64,000 nucleotides of DNA from Erythrocercus mccallii (lineage: Eukaryota > Chordata > Aves > Passeriformes > Dicruridae). The stretch spans positions 418,950 to 482,949 of the forward strand of contig VZRG01000435.1 of NCBI GenBank assembly GCA_013397435.1, read 5' to 3'. Within the stretch, counting starts at the first letter, position 1. Each line of letters begins with the position of its first letter. This document shows positions 24,992 to 38,300 of this stretch, piece after piece. Made by a program: the position numbers and the translations under genes. A model generated the notes under the pieces. That model worked only from the letters and a program-made list of their open reading frames with translations, ran no database searches and was not told where the DNA came from.

Positions 24992-25021
24992 CAGCTGTAG
25001 CTCAGCTGCGTGGCCCAGCTG
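24992..25021. promoter_or_regulatory. Cluster of three CAGCTG E-boxes
   Basis: CAGCTG occurs at 24992-24997, 25003-25008 and 25016-25021, spaced 11 and 13 bases, close to one helical turn. The first two sit in an imperfect palindrome between GGGCC and GGCCC. E-boxes of this type bind class II/tissue-specific bHLH dimers; use as an enhancer is inference. Confidence 0.35.
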
Positions 25022-25104
25022 AGCCTGGGTTGAGCAGGAGAGGTAGAGCCACAGCACCTTTCTCGTGCAGACCTTGGTAAATGTTAAGCTGACTTGCAGA
25101 AGGC

Positions 25105-25173
25105 TGTGGATCAAAATGTCTTGGATGAAAGACAAGATGTAGATGTGGATCAAAATGATTGGATGAAATGCTG
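25105..25173. repeat. Tandem duplication, period 39
   Basis: TGTGGATCAAAATG followed by TTGGATGAAA occurs at 25105 and again at 25144, with a three-base length difference in the middle. Confidence 0.8.
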
Positions 25174-25652
25174 TAAGAACACAGAGTGAAATGTGATAAT
25201 AGCCCAGTGAATTTTTTTCACAGCTCCTAATTTTCTGTAGTGAAGGTCGTGCTTGAAATGAGATGCCAGTGTTGAACAAAGCAAATCCTCCACTCTCCAA
25301 GTGAGGCTGTTCAGTAACATTAATCTGTGTGTGGACAGTTTGAGTAAGACTTAACTTTTACAAAACGTATGCTGTGTATATTGAACCTCAGAAAAGGGGT
25401 ATACTCTACATTTACAAAGAGAAAAAATAGAACAACCATTTAAAGAGAATTTTTTTATTGTGGAACAACTATTTTTTTTCTGCATAGAAAAAGATCCTAT
25501 ATTTCATCACTGTAGAAAGGCTATGTTCTTTTTCACTCAAGCAGACTAAAACTTGCAGCATGAATGATTTCAATAAAAGTGATTGTTGGTTTTAAATGCA
25601 GCCCTGTAAAACATATCCTGGGGTAAAACCAAACACTTCTGTGTGATATATC

Positions 25653-25706
25653 TGAATTACAAAACAGCAGGACCTAAGTTGAACTATAAAACAGCAGGAT
25701 TGAAGT
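25653..25706. repeat. Tandem duplication, period 27
   Basis: TGAA(T/C)TA(C/T)AAAACAGCAGGA occurs at 25653 and 25680 with similar flanks, giving two adjacent copies. Confidence 0.75.
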
Positions 25707-28700
25707 GAGAACCTTTTAAGGAAAAGCTAACATAGGTGACGTACAGTGGGGCAATCAACACTAATTCCCACTGAGACAGCACTAGACCATGCCTCTGGAG
25801 TGGTGCAATTCATAAGGGATTGTGAGGCTGCATGGAGAGAAGAAGAATATAAAAACGCTTGTAACAGCATATTAATAAAGTACATCTACTCTTGGAATTG
25901 TCACCATAGGATTTTCAAGCACTCAAAAGTAAGCATTCAAAACATCAGTTGGTGAAACCTGGACTTCTTGTTCCAAAGGAGCATGGGGCTTGCTGCAGAG
26001 TGGGTGCCCAGGTGTTGATGCTGCCTGCCTACTCCTTATTGTGGTAGCGTCCTTATGCTGGGGCAGGCTGTTATGTAAGTGCTTCTTCTAAAACGCCTCA
26101 GAGCAAAGACACCGAAGGAATGAGATGGGTGATAGATGTACAAGATAAAACACTGGACTGCTTCCAGGTAGAGTGGTTTTTTTACTGTTTAAAAGGAGAG
26201 TGTTAATCAGTGTTTTGAATAGAAGTGCTTTATTTGGAAAGGAAAAAAGAGATGCTGTGTGAAAATCTCTACTCTCCATGGTGGAGGGAAGCTGGGATGC
26301 ATTTACCTTCACAAAAGCTAGGACTTATTGCATAAAGTGTCAGGTATATTGGCAATACTCCATGTTCTAAACTTTTTCACAGGTTTCAGTTTTTTTCTGT
26401 AGTGTAGTTAGAAAAGTTTTCAGAAGTTCTGTGAGTTGTCAGATAGTTTTGTTTTTAAGGTGGCTTTCTTTCACATTACACGGAGCCTGTGAACAGCGAT
26501 TCTCTTCCCATAACCTGAAATTGGTGCACCCATGAATAAGTCTCAGCTCTGACAAGGATGTATTTCCTAGCATAAACAGTGGACTTCATCAGGTCATTGG
26601 TACTTTTTCAGAATTCCTAACAAGCCAAATTGTACTTAATTACAGTGAAGATAAATCTGAATCCCTTTGCCTTGTGGAAAATGATGCTGAATCCTACACA
26701 ACCTGTTATCCTCTCAGTTCCTAGGATTGCATCATGAATGAAAACAGATAGTCCTCTTTGCCCTGGTAAAATGTGAAGGGATATGTGACTTAATCAGCTT
26801 TGGTTGTCTCTGTTTTTTCTTTTCCAGACAGTGGATTTTTTGCATCAAAAATCAGGCTGAGACTGTGCCACCAACTGTGCAGTTTCATTACAGCATCTGT
26901 ATCACAGTCCTGCCTTGCACTGATGACATGCACCTTCTGAGTTTCCCTATGAATGTTGAGGAGTTCAGGCTGGTGTTTTATCCATCTTTTCCTCTTTCAT
27001 GTCTGACTAAAACATTTTGAGTTCAATGATCATAGGAGAAGGCTGCCTTTGGCATGCTAGCCCTGATCTCCCTTTGTGCTCAGAGGAGGGCAGTGGTTAT
27101 ATTGATGAGCAGGTCCCTGGAGTGGTCGTCAAAGGTGGGAGGTTACAGTGCAAGTTCAGACACAACTTGTTTGTAATCCTTCCTGTGTGAGACAGACCAG
27201 AAGCTGTCTTATGTAACTTATTTCTTACATTTAATAAAAATCTTTCTTTCATTTATGAAGCTGAATAGAGAGAATTGCATAAAGATTTATATAAAGATTT
27301 AATATTTTAATAAAATTCTGTCATGTTTAGCTGAATCAGTTAGTGGAAGAATCATAAGGAAATAGCAGCCCAATTTGTTATAAGACCTATATTTTCATCT
27401 GAATTTCTTTAAAGAGTGTTGCTATATAATTCTGCCTTTAGCAAGGTCTATATATCACCATGATGTGCCTGTAAACAGGATGTGAAAGTGGTTGTGCTTC
27501 ATTAGATGAAGACAGTAATTCACTGGGCACTCAGATCTCCATTGAGCTCTCGTTTGGGTGCTGCTGATGTTCCAGTCAGGGGAAGCAGAAGGCATTTGGT
27601 ACCCAAACAAATGTATGCTGCTGTGTGCCACGTGTGTGCTCTTCCAAAAAGAAAAAAAAGAAGAAAATAAATCTGTAATGCATATTAATTTGTTTAAGTG
27701 GATGTGGCTTCTCTCCACACATTACATTCTGTAGTATTTTTATTTTCATTGTGGTCTTTGTAAGCTACTTGTTCTCAGCAGTTGCTCTGTCCTCCTGAAA
27801 AGGCTAAACTTCTGTGGTTTAGCTGTTAAAGGTTTATTTCTGAGAATTTCTGTAATATGCTGGGGTCTTACAAAATATATAGACAAGAAAAAAAGACATT
27901 CACTTCTCATTCAAAACTATTTTAACTTTTCAGGCTTTGTATCTTAGTCTAACTTTGCTTCAGGCTGAACATGGCTAATAGGGGGATACAACTTTGGTAG
28001 GGGTCTGAACACTCAGTTTTTATTGAAGTAACCTTTCTAATCTTGGGCACCTTTAAAAAAATATGTAGAGATTATTTAATCCTGTTTCCAGTAGTCTTCT
28101 TATTTCAACCTGTAATCTCTGCCCTTTATGTTTCTCAGGGGAAGGAGAGGGGAGTAACTTGTGGTTTTGTTTTTAGTGGGAGTACTAAATTGAGGGATAC
28201 CATTCCTAAACCATGACAGGTGAGTGTAAAGAACTCACACAATGTTCCCTGTACTCCTGTAACTTTAAAATCTTGTTTAATACACAGACTATGAGCTAAT
28301 ACTTCATAAAGGTAGAATGGAGTCTTATGTTTTGACATAGAAGGATTTATTTTCAAAATGAGAATGCTGTAGTACTTAGGATTAATTTTAAAACTCTCCA
28401 TGCTAGTGAAATGGTTATTTTTGGAAATCAAAGAAAGACCTTTGGTGTAGTTAGCACACATTCTAATTAGCATATTTCTATGCTTAAAAGAGTTATGATG
28501 CTATTGTAACAGGGTTTTTTCCCCTGAATAAAACCCCACCATGTATTTCTTCTGGCAGGACTGATTCTCCTTTTAGGAAGAACCTGAAATAATAACATAA
28601 TGAAAAGCACTCAGTGTTTTTTTGGTTTTGCTGTTCTTGCACTTTTGTGCTCTACCTATTGTCGAATTTTTCATACCCTTTTATAATCCAAAACTTAATC

Positions 28701-31700
28701 TCATTCTACATCCAGCTCTCTTTTTTATTTTTATTGCAAAATGTTTAACTTGTTTATTCTTTGGTTTAGGGTGAATCACACTGTGTTTCTGATGTTACTC
28801 CTATGCTGTGTTCCACAGCTAATTGAGCTCCTAGGTTGAGTTTACATGCCTGGCAATGCCACATGATCTTTTCTATTTTAAGTCAAGAGGGAAAAAATAG
28901 CGTTACCATCATCTTCTTTAATAAAGTTATAGGCATTTCCTATTTTGCATGAAAAAGGTCCACAGTTTATTACCTTTCTGATTGCATTAGTGTGAAAAAC
29001 TTATAAACAACTTTAAATGGAGGGAGAGGTTACCATCTTGCCTAGAGTGTATCGTAATGTAACAGATGTCAGCAGTGATTGTTTGGTGAGACTGTAAGCA
29101 AAGGTCACTGTGTGGGTCAGTAGCCATCATTTCACTGGGTCCTACTCCCTGCTGCTAAACTGCAGTTCACTGCATGGTATCTTCTGTTTCATATGAATTT
29201 ATGAATTTTTCTAAAAGAGAAGCTGTAAACTTGCTCACAACCTAGAGTTTCACCTGTAAAAATTATCAACCCTAAATTAAAGGTCTTCTCTTTATTTCTG
29301 TCAGATGTAGAGGATTAATGATAGTCATTCAAAAAATGTTATTGATCAGAAATCTGCTGTTTTGCGTTGAACATTTGAATACCTTGCATCTTCACATTTA
29401 AAGAATATTGCTAACTTTATTTAAATACCATTCATCATTAGTGTTACAGGTTTTAACTGCTATCTGAAAAAACACCTTTCTCTTGAAAATTCTCCAGAGC
29501 ACGTTCTGAATGGTACACAAATGTGACTAGACTCCCTTGAAGTCAAAAGCAATACTTTTAATTGACACAAATGGGACCAGATTGACAAATGTTTGTATAA
29601 GGATTGTTTCTCCCACCAGTGAACTGAAACCCCTTCAGGGGGTGAGGGCCAGTCTCTGTTTCACCAATTTTCTGGCTGTATAACTTCATTGATTTCCACT
29701 GCACAACCATGACATGTGAAATGGAGTGGACAATCAGGCCCTAGGGGATGGTGGTTGCACAGTCAGCTCTGCCTCCTGCTTTGGGGCAAGAAGCATAAAA
29801 GGAGCTCCGTGCTCTCCTCACAAACACCTCTGCAAGCTGGGCACCACACCTGTGTCTCCTCTCCTCCTGTGTGCTACATAGAGACAGCTGGTATTCACAT
29901 TGTAAAGGGTACAGCAGAGATTTGGGCACCCGGTACAGAAATCTAACAAAAGTATGTGCGGGCGGGCTGGATCTAGGCAGTAGTATTAGCACTTCTGTGC
30001 TCAAGAAACCCAGCTTGCTTCTATAGCTGAAAAAATCCAATATTCTTTAATAAAACTTCACTCAGCTAGGAGTGTATCATCTCACAGAGGGTGTTTTGTG
30101 CCTCCTGCCTTATGTTCATAGATGTATCCCATAAGTAATGATGAAAAAATATCTTTATTAACATAGCTTAGGAGGTACCAATCAAATAAATTTGCAAATT
30201 TTTGTCTTTGTAACTGAGTTAAATCAGCATAGAATAATGCTTTTTGAAAACTTTTCATTCTAGAAAAGAGGCATCTATATTTTCATCGCCCATTTAATTT
30301 TCTACATCATGTATTTAATTAATATGCTCTATAATATAGACAGAACTTTTTTGCCAAGGAAAATTTGGTTGTACTGATGGCAGCAACAAGGAATGATGGG
30401 AATATCCTTAATATAACTTAAAATACATAGTAGCATGTAGCAGGAAATCCTACTTGAAAAATTCAAATTCACTTGAAAAGCACAGTAGCATCACATGGGT
30501 TGCAGTCTATGTCATGTCTTCTATAAAAAGATACTGAAAAGCAGGAAAGATTTCTAGGTTGAAAGGAGAAGCTCCTTCTGCAGATGTGTGCCAGAATGAA
30601 TGCTAACTGCAGTCTTCTTGGATCTTTGGCAAGATGTGAAAGGGAGCTTATTATTTATGGAGTTAGAATACATTGTAGATCGAATCCAGGCATAGCTTGC
30701 CTAGGAATGACAAGCAAACACCAGAGCTGTGCCATGCTTGTCTGTGGCTGGCTGCAGCCATGGGAAGTTACGACTGCAAATAACTCTGTATCACAGGCTG
30801 GGGTGCCTTTCCCTCTGGTATTAAAAAACCCCTAGGGCTGGTGGAGCAAGCAGAGATCAGCTGTGTGTGACAATGCTCCCTCCTCAAGGGAAGAGGGCTG
30901 TCCCTGCTCCCGTTGAGCTGTGCTGGTCCCACACAAGGCTTATGTGCTACAAACCACGAACCAGAGCAGATGTCAGCCTGGTGGCAGTGCCAAGATGCCT
31001 CTGAAGGAATCCAGCCGTGGTGAGCATTTGCTCTGCAGCCTGTGATGACAGATTTGAGTCACTGCTGTTAAGCTGCAACTGTTGTGGAACATTTTGTAAT
31101 GGTGTAAATGACTTGTAATATTTTGCAGCTGTACTTACCAAGTAAGTAATACTTATCCATGTACAAAGGTCTTGGGGCACCCTACAAGTAAGCTGGATGT
31201 TGGAAGGTGCAGTGTTGTTTCCAACTGTAAATACTCCCAAAGTCTGGAGATGAGTGATTTTTAATAGGTATTCATTTAGATCAGAATGAGACCTTTCCTT
31301 GTCCCTCCTATAAAGTATAGACTTCCTATAACATATTAATTAATCTTCTGTTTAGAGATAGTATTTTTTTCCCCAAATGGATTATTTATACCCATACAAA
31401 AAGTGAAGAATTGAGTTCATTTGCTCTCCATGTGCTGTCGTGATAGCAGCAGGTGTGCTAATACACCTTCAGTTTTTCCATGTTAATGTTTCTCATCCCA
31501 TGGTATCCCTGTGCTCCCATGGGTACTGGCTGGATAACAGGGGAAATGACTAAAAGGAAATCTTGATTTATAGCAGCTGGATGCAGTATCTCAAGCCAGC
31601 TCCTAAATATCCAAGTCTTCATGAGTGGGAGAGAAAAATCTGTTTCCTGAGCTGAGAATGCTAAGGTGTTTCTGCTTGTTTGCACATTTAGTTCTGTGAA

Positions 31701-31764
31701 AGAAGACAAATGTAGGGGCCTGGAAATTAAAAGAAGTGTGAAGGCAGTCTGAGCTGATTCAGCA

Positions 31765-32298
31765 TGTACTGAGTTCAGCTGAGGGTGGAAATTTTAGCTG
31801 ATTTTCTTCGTGGCAGTACACACAGTGCTGTGTTTTAGGCTAGTGACCAAACCAATGTTGGTAACAGACCAATGTTTTTGCTATTGATGAACAGTCCTTG
31901 CACAGCATCAAGGCTTTCTCTCTCACTTTGCTACCTTAGTGGGAACTCTGGGGGTGGGCCAGATGCTAGGAGGGGATGGAGCTAGGACAGCTGACCCCAA
32001 CTGACCAAATGGATGTCTCATGACATATGATGTTATGCTTAGCAACAAAATGTCTGTGTTTGGGTGGGGGGTGTGGGAAGAGGGGGAGAGTTTTTTCCAG
32101 GATAGCTGTTGCTGGGGCACCACTCTGGCTGGGCATGAGTCCACTGTGGTGAGAGGTTGCTTTTCTTCCTTTCTTTTTCATCACTTATTGAACTGCCTGT
32201 GTCTTCATCCTTTATGCACTTTTTGCCCTTCCAATTCTCTCCCCTGTTCTGCTTGGGGGTTAAGTGATTTACCTGCCAGCTATGGTCAATCTACCACA
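31765..32298 (-). mobile_element. Solo LTR, avian ERV family
   Basis: Read on the minus strand it has a decayed start, CTTATTGAACTG-type and CTCTCCC blocks, a TTGCTAAGCATAACATCATA segment, then CCATTTGGTCAGTTGGGGTC, AGCTGTCCTAGCTCCATCCC, and an end resembling AAAATCAGCTAAAATTTCC. These are landmarks of a common bird LTR. TG at 31765 and CA at 32297-32298 are the proposed ends, with AGCA on both sides (31761-31764 and 32299-32302). That could be a 4-bp target duplication or chance. No second LTR or internal region is seen. Frames at 31923-32313 are by-products. It is a sister copy of the LTR at 21810-22221 in opposite orientation. Confidence 0.75.
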
Positions 32299-32302
32299 AG
32301 CA

Positions 32303-35300
32303 CTGTGATTTGAGAATGAGACTAGTGAGGACTCTTTTACATTTAGTGCTCAGTGGTCAGTATCACCTTATGAATCCTTACCTTTTCTTTCTTGTAACTG
32401 TATTAGCTGTAGTATTACAGATTCAGCTTATATTTTTGACTGATAAGATCAAGCTTAGTTAGCTCTTGGCCTCATACAGACCTAAGTAAGATCAAGTATA
32501 TGTTGACAGCAGACTGTTGTATGCTCGCTCAATTGAATGAGATTCTGCAGAAAGCCTGGGTGAAGGGGTTGAGGTATTCTCCCAAGAGAACATCTTTATC
32601 CCCAGGGGAGAGGGTCACAGTCATGCCATGAATCAGTCCTCTTTCTGGTCCAGTAAATCAGAAATCATGATTTGCTCAGTGGTGTGGCTTTAGCAGAAAG
32701 GTGTATTATGTTACACCAGACACCCTGTGTATGCCAGGGATGTACTTTCTGTAGGGAAATATGTGTATTTCAGCCTCCTGAGGCTGAAGAGACAACATTG
32801 CTCAGTGCTTTCCTGAAAAAGTGATTTAGCCACTCAGTTACTGGACAAAAGAAGTACTCCAGCCACTGGGACACAGAAGTATTTGTGTCCGTAATGTTTT
32901 AAAATGCCTAATTCTTGAACTGTGCATGAAACATTCATTGTGCATGCCTCTCAGATTAAATCCTTCTAGAGAACTGTGAAGAGCATTTAGTCCTGCATGA
33001 CCACTGGAATGGTGTTGCTCCAAACTCCAGGCCGTAGTCCTGTTTCTCAGCTGACAAGGATTAAGACTAGGATGATATGTATTAATTTACATGGTAACAA
33101 AATTTACAGGGTTCCTCTAACAGATTTCTATAAAGTGTGGGATTAACTCACCTGATGAGTTACTATTACTTGATTCACATATTTGTTAGAAAGTTTTTAC
33201 AGAAGTGAGGACTGAGCTCCCCAGTTCCAGACCCACTGGCTTAGGAAATTGGACAGGACCTAACCAGTAAGGTCAAGAACGTTGGTTTATATATGGGGGT
33301 GAAAAATGAAAGAATAAGTTGGTGGACAGAGATCTGAGCAAAACTTGTCTTAAATTGAACTAGAAAATGGGAAATGTGTCAACCTTTCAGAGATACGTAC
33401 TTGCATTTTGCTTGTAGTTCTCTAGCCAGGGAAATCTGAAAGAGTCCTTATTTTGTCTTGCATTTTTGTAACGAAATGAAGGCTTATGTCCATATATTAA
33501 AAAAGTATTTTATTGAAAAATGTACATCTCAAATTGTGATTTTTAAATTTCCATTTTTATGAGATTTGGCTGTAGTGTAGCAATTTTCTATATGGCATAA
33601 ATAATTTTGGGAACAAATTTGCTTCCTGGACTTTGTGCAATACTAAGGGTTTGAAATTCTGTCATTGTCTAAGAAGAAATGACTGCTCTTAGTGATGTTG
33701 TTCTCTAAGTCAACAGTCTTTCCCCCACTATCAGTAAATAATTTATTTATTAGTAAATCAATGTTTGCTGCTTCCTTCACATAGCTGTATAAAAAAAAAA
33801 AGAAGCCATTTTTTTCTATGTCTTTTTCAGCTTACCAAATTGCTATCTTGTGTTACTCATAACTTCAATGTACAAGGTACAATTCTGCTGTAGTCCTTAT
33901 TACCAACTATGCCATGGCTGAATATTGTGTAACATGTTTAAATTTGTTGCAGAAAAAGAAAACTTTCAAAAAACTTCCACATACAAAGATAAATATGTAT
34001 ATGCACAATTATCCTGTGCTCCTGTTTGTGCTTAAATGTGGAAACCTAGCCATATTTTGCATTGTTAGTTTTTTAAATGGCTTTTGTATGTGATTTAGAC
34101 AAGGCAATTTTTGCATATTAGATAACTTTTAACTTTGCTTACTAAACAATTTGTTCTTGCTTATGTAAGTATGCTCAAATATGGTTTTTTGTATTGCTGT
34201 CACCAAGGATAATGTGCATGCATGGAAGAGAAGAAACATTTGTTCTCAAGATTGCATTTGCTAGGAGTGAGTTGGATGTATTCAATTTTATCTTTTTGTG
34301 TTGATGGTAGCTTTTTAGCCATGAGATCTTTCTTCACCGACAAGTTGAAGAGAAACACAGGGAGATTCAAATATCCATGGAGATTTTTCCTTTGAAATTC
34401 TGATGGTAAATATTAAATAATGTTTACCAAACTGGATATTCCATATCCTTTCAGGGTCAACAGCTGAAAAGTTGGCTCGTTTTTATGGCAGTTTAGGTAG
34501 CAATGGTCTTACCCTTTTTTCCCCTCTCAAACCCTCCTATTTGGCTTAAGTTTTTGGTTTTGGCTATTTTTTATCCAGTGTTTATCCCATTGCCCTGTTT
34601 CAGGAACTTAAAACAAGCCAAAATATTTACTTTTGTCTTGGAAGTGTGAAAATAATGGTAATTAATACATAATTTTCTCAATTATAAATCTTGCTAACCT
34701 GTTCATGTGATAACTTGGAAATACTGATTAATGATAATTTTACAAGTTCACAGAAATAATAGCTTTTTCCTAATACTGAACAGGAATTCTATTATGCAGA
34801 AAGACATGTTGTACCACTCCTAAATGCCAGTACTACTTTACCTTTCATAACTTTACTGCTTTTTGAAATAGACTTTAAAGAATTGTATTTCTGTTTCCTC
34901 AATAAAACAGGAATTATCATATTAGTGATAGAAACAGATGTCAGTGTTTTAACCAGTTATTACACCAAACAAGTTATCTGAATCCTTGAAGACACTTTTG
35001 TATACCTACTTTATTTTGACAAATGTGAAAATGAGTGAAAGAAGACTTAATGGGTGAAAAAAGATAATTACAAGTACATCATGGGCCAGGCAGGGATTAG
35101 TCTACTCACACCTAATAAAAAGTCCTTTTGTTTTAGAAAAAAATATTTAGGAATCTAGGTATGAGTGCAAATGCATATGGATTGTTGAACCAGATGCTTT
35201 GTCTGCAGCACATTGGTCTCCTTCATGTGGAAGCTCTGGGTAACAAAAAGAAGGAAAAATGTTTTAAGAGCAATGGCTGAAAGACTTGGAACCAAACTGA

Positions 35301-38300
35301 TGGAGCAAAAAGCAAAATCCATCTTCAGGCCTCCCAAGGAGGCTGGAAGAGGAGTGGTGATGGAAGATACAGGTGATGTGTCTGGGGGAGAGGAGGAGAT
35401 GCAGTGAATGGATTAGTAAACAGACCTGAAAGTCTACTGCATTGCTCAAGATGTGGTGCATTTCTAGCAAAAAGAAAAATGAAAAGTTGTAGGCCCCTCA
35501 TCTAAACGTGGAAAGGAAACAGTCTAGAAAAGAAAGAAGAAATTCAGATGGGACTGTGTGAGGTTTGGAGAAGCTTTGGACACAAGGCATAACTGGTGGA
35601 AGCTGCTAATGGCAATGGTGGCATGAGGATGGCTTGCAAACTGATGGGCAAGAGGCTGAGGTGAGTTGCACCAACAGATCACTGCCACTGAAACCAGACC
35701 TTGCTATCTCTAGAATAGTTTTGTGTCAAACTGTGAAGGGTGGTTACTGGAGTGAAGGGACAGCAACCAGCTGGATGAACATTTGCTTCTCCAGAGAGAA
35801 CGACTCTAAAATTTTATGGATTTAGTTATACTCTAGGAATTAATTCTTGTTATTCTGTTCACTTGCCTTGTTTACTCTTTTTTTCATTAAAAATTGAAAT
35901 GTTTGACTGTTTTACTTAAAGTTGTAGATAGGCAGAAATGGTTTCTGTAAGTGCAATTTGTATAATTTCCCCAGCTCTCTGCATAGGTCTTCAAGCAAAC
36001 ATTTACCTAGGAAGTCCCTTAAATTTGAATGCATTTGTGTCCTTGTCATCTAAATCATGGCAGGAAGGGTTCACTGAAAAGTGGTCTGGATGTTTGGTTG
36101 GCTGAAGGAGTGATGTATTGATTCTCAGGAACAGCAAGTATAAATAATGCATATAAATGAACAAATCCAATGCTGAATTAAGGATCTATTCCTGCTTTTG
36201 ATGTTGAAGGAAGGAGAGGCAATCTGGATTTCAAAGGCACGCATAAATCCATGCATGTTTCTAAACACAAGATTAGCTAGGACTCTTACATGTTTATATT
36301 ATGTTTTAGGGAAAGGTAACAGTAGTTAAACATGGAATGAAAGACTACTTCCTTTTTTTCTTTTATTAGTCTTGGCAAATATATTCATGAGCCTTTCTGC
36401 CTTGAGACAACAGACTGAGACGCTCTTTCAAAAGCAGGTATCTAAAGAACCTTGTGCTTTCACTATCTACAGCCCTTACCCTCATATGCAAGCAAATACT
36501 GCCTGTGGTAACAAAGCTGTCATGCTAGCTCAGAATTTAGGAGATGTTTTATGCATTTCTGCACTCAGAGAAGCTCCTTTCAGTAGAGTGGATTATAAAA
36601 CCAGTTGCTGAGGAATATTGTTTGTGACATGTTTTAGGTGATGGCATTTTGACTGTTGTTTTAACATACATAACTTTGCCTTTAGCAATGAGTAACTGCT
36701 CCAGTTCTGCTGTCATCTCAGTTTTATTAAGCCTTAACCCAAAGAGCCATAGGGATGGAGCTTTTTTTATTTATGTTTTTCTGTTTATGTTTATTATTGC
36801 CCTCTGGTTATTGGCTAAGTGGATTTAAATCTGTCATGTTTAAGGTTTTACCTTTAAATTTGTTTTTTACCTTTCTAATCCTAAAGTGTTACCTGTGTTG
36901 CTCTTACTATTGGTTGGTCTTGAGGAACTCATTTTCTTTAGGAAGGCTTTAGAAATTCTTGAAATTTGGCTGACAAAAGTAGTATTTTTCAGAAAGACTG
37001 CTGAAGTTGTCAGTTTGGTTCTCTTAGGGTTGTGAATCATTTAGCAGCAGTGTCTACAGATCTGTCAAATCTCATTCCTTATACATAGCACTCATTCATT
37101 TAGAACCTGTCTATGGCTCATGTATTTTCAACAGTTCTACAGCTTCTCATCTACTCTTTGAACACTGACATTAAGGCAATTTCTGACCATAAAGAGTCAG
37201 AGGAAAATTTGGATTTTGCAGAGGGCTTCTTTCCCAGGGCTGGCGAAGTTTTTACTTTTTCACAACAGAGAAGATCATACACAATGTACAGACAGACAAA
37301 GGCATACATGTGAACACAGACTACTCTTGAGCATTACTGAACTGACTTCATGATGTACTTTCTTTCCACCCTGTCCATTTCACTAACCTTATGCCTTGCT
37401 ACTTGGAACCTTGGCAGTCAGTGCAACCTATACTTGTGCTCCTCCCTGAAGGCTTTCTTGGTAGAGATTTACATGGTTGTCTTCACTCCCTCCAACTTTA
37501 CTCAGCTGGAGAACTGCTGGGCACAAAAGGCTCAGTTCTCTGCTGGTGTTATTTTGAGATAAAGCGTAATATGTTGCTCTGTAAATATTTGTAGCAAGAA
37601 AAATATCAGCCCATTCCTAATTCCCTAAAATGGCATCTTGTTCCCTGGGATTTCTTGGCTAGAATTAAGTACACTTTCATATTTTTACAGTGAACAGCTA
37701 TACTGTCGTGTCTCAGATACATGAGATGTGTTGAACACATGTAATATATGGAGTAGAAATATCCAAGTGGAAAGACAAAATACACCCAGGAAGTTCCAAA
37801 TATGTGTCAAACTCTTCTGAAGTGTGACAGAAAGCTTTAAGAATGCTGAATAAATCAGTAAGAAATAGGGGACAAAGGCAACTCAGTCCATAACTTGCAT
37901 ATTTTAATGGGCAGGTAGAGGAGGAAGGACTAATTGTATCTGATGAACAGAACATGAACTAACTTAACAGAACATTAACTAACCTAACCCTGTGTATTGA
38001 TACTACAGAAAATTTAAGGTGGGTGTTGGAGTGTTATTTTGTGTTAGAGTTTGGGCTTGGTTGTTTGCTTTTTGGGGAAGAGAGGGTTTGCTTTCAGTGG
38101 TTTTAATTTTATTTTCCCAGATCAATAGCTAAAAAACTTGAGGACTTCAAGATTTGATAAAGTGAGTAAAGGCTAAAATACAGGTTATCCTGAGACATCT
38201 TAGAGCACTAATATAATTTCTGTTGCTTTTCATTGCTGGTGGCATCTCTATTCTTCCTGCAACACATTCTTTGAGCTACTTCCTTGCTGTTCTGAATAGC

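Larger units (their letters stand above)
24073..31764. other. Non-coding stretch with small tandem duplications
   Basis: No gene, LTR or CR1 recognised. Parts with mixed, non-repetitive composition (for example 24600-25050, 29700-29950 and 30840-31000) could be conserved non-coding DNA, but I cannot show that. Open frames (at most 115 codons) have no domains. The E-box group and two tandem duplications are listed separately. Confidence 0.5.

Noticed and set aside
29794..29802. CATAAAAGG TATA-like sequence followed by a GC-richer stretch, as a promoter
   Set aside because: A single weak motif with no gene downstream; the 76-codon frame there is not convincing.
21810..32298. The LTRs at 21810 and 31765 as the two ends of one provirus
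   Set aside because: They are in opposite orientation and no gag, pol or env similarity lies between them.
33480..34320. AT-rich complex sequence resembling a conserved 3' UTR
   Set aside because: No coding exon, stop context or supported polyadenylation site on either strand; the resemblance is only compositional.
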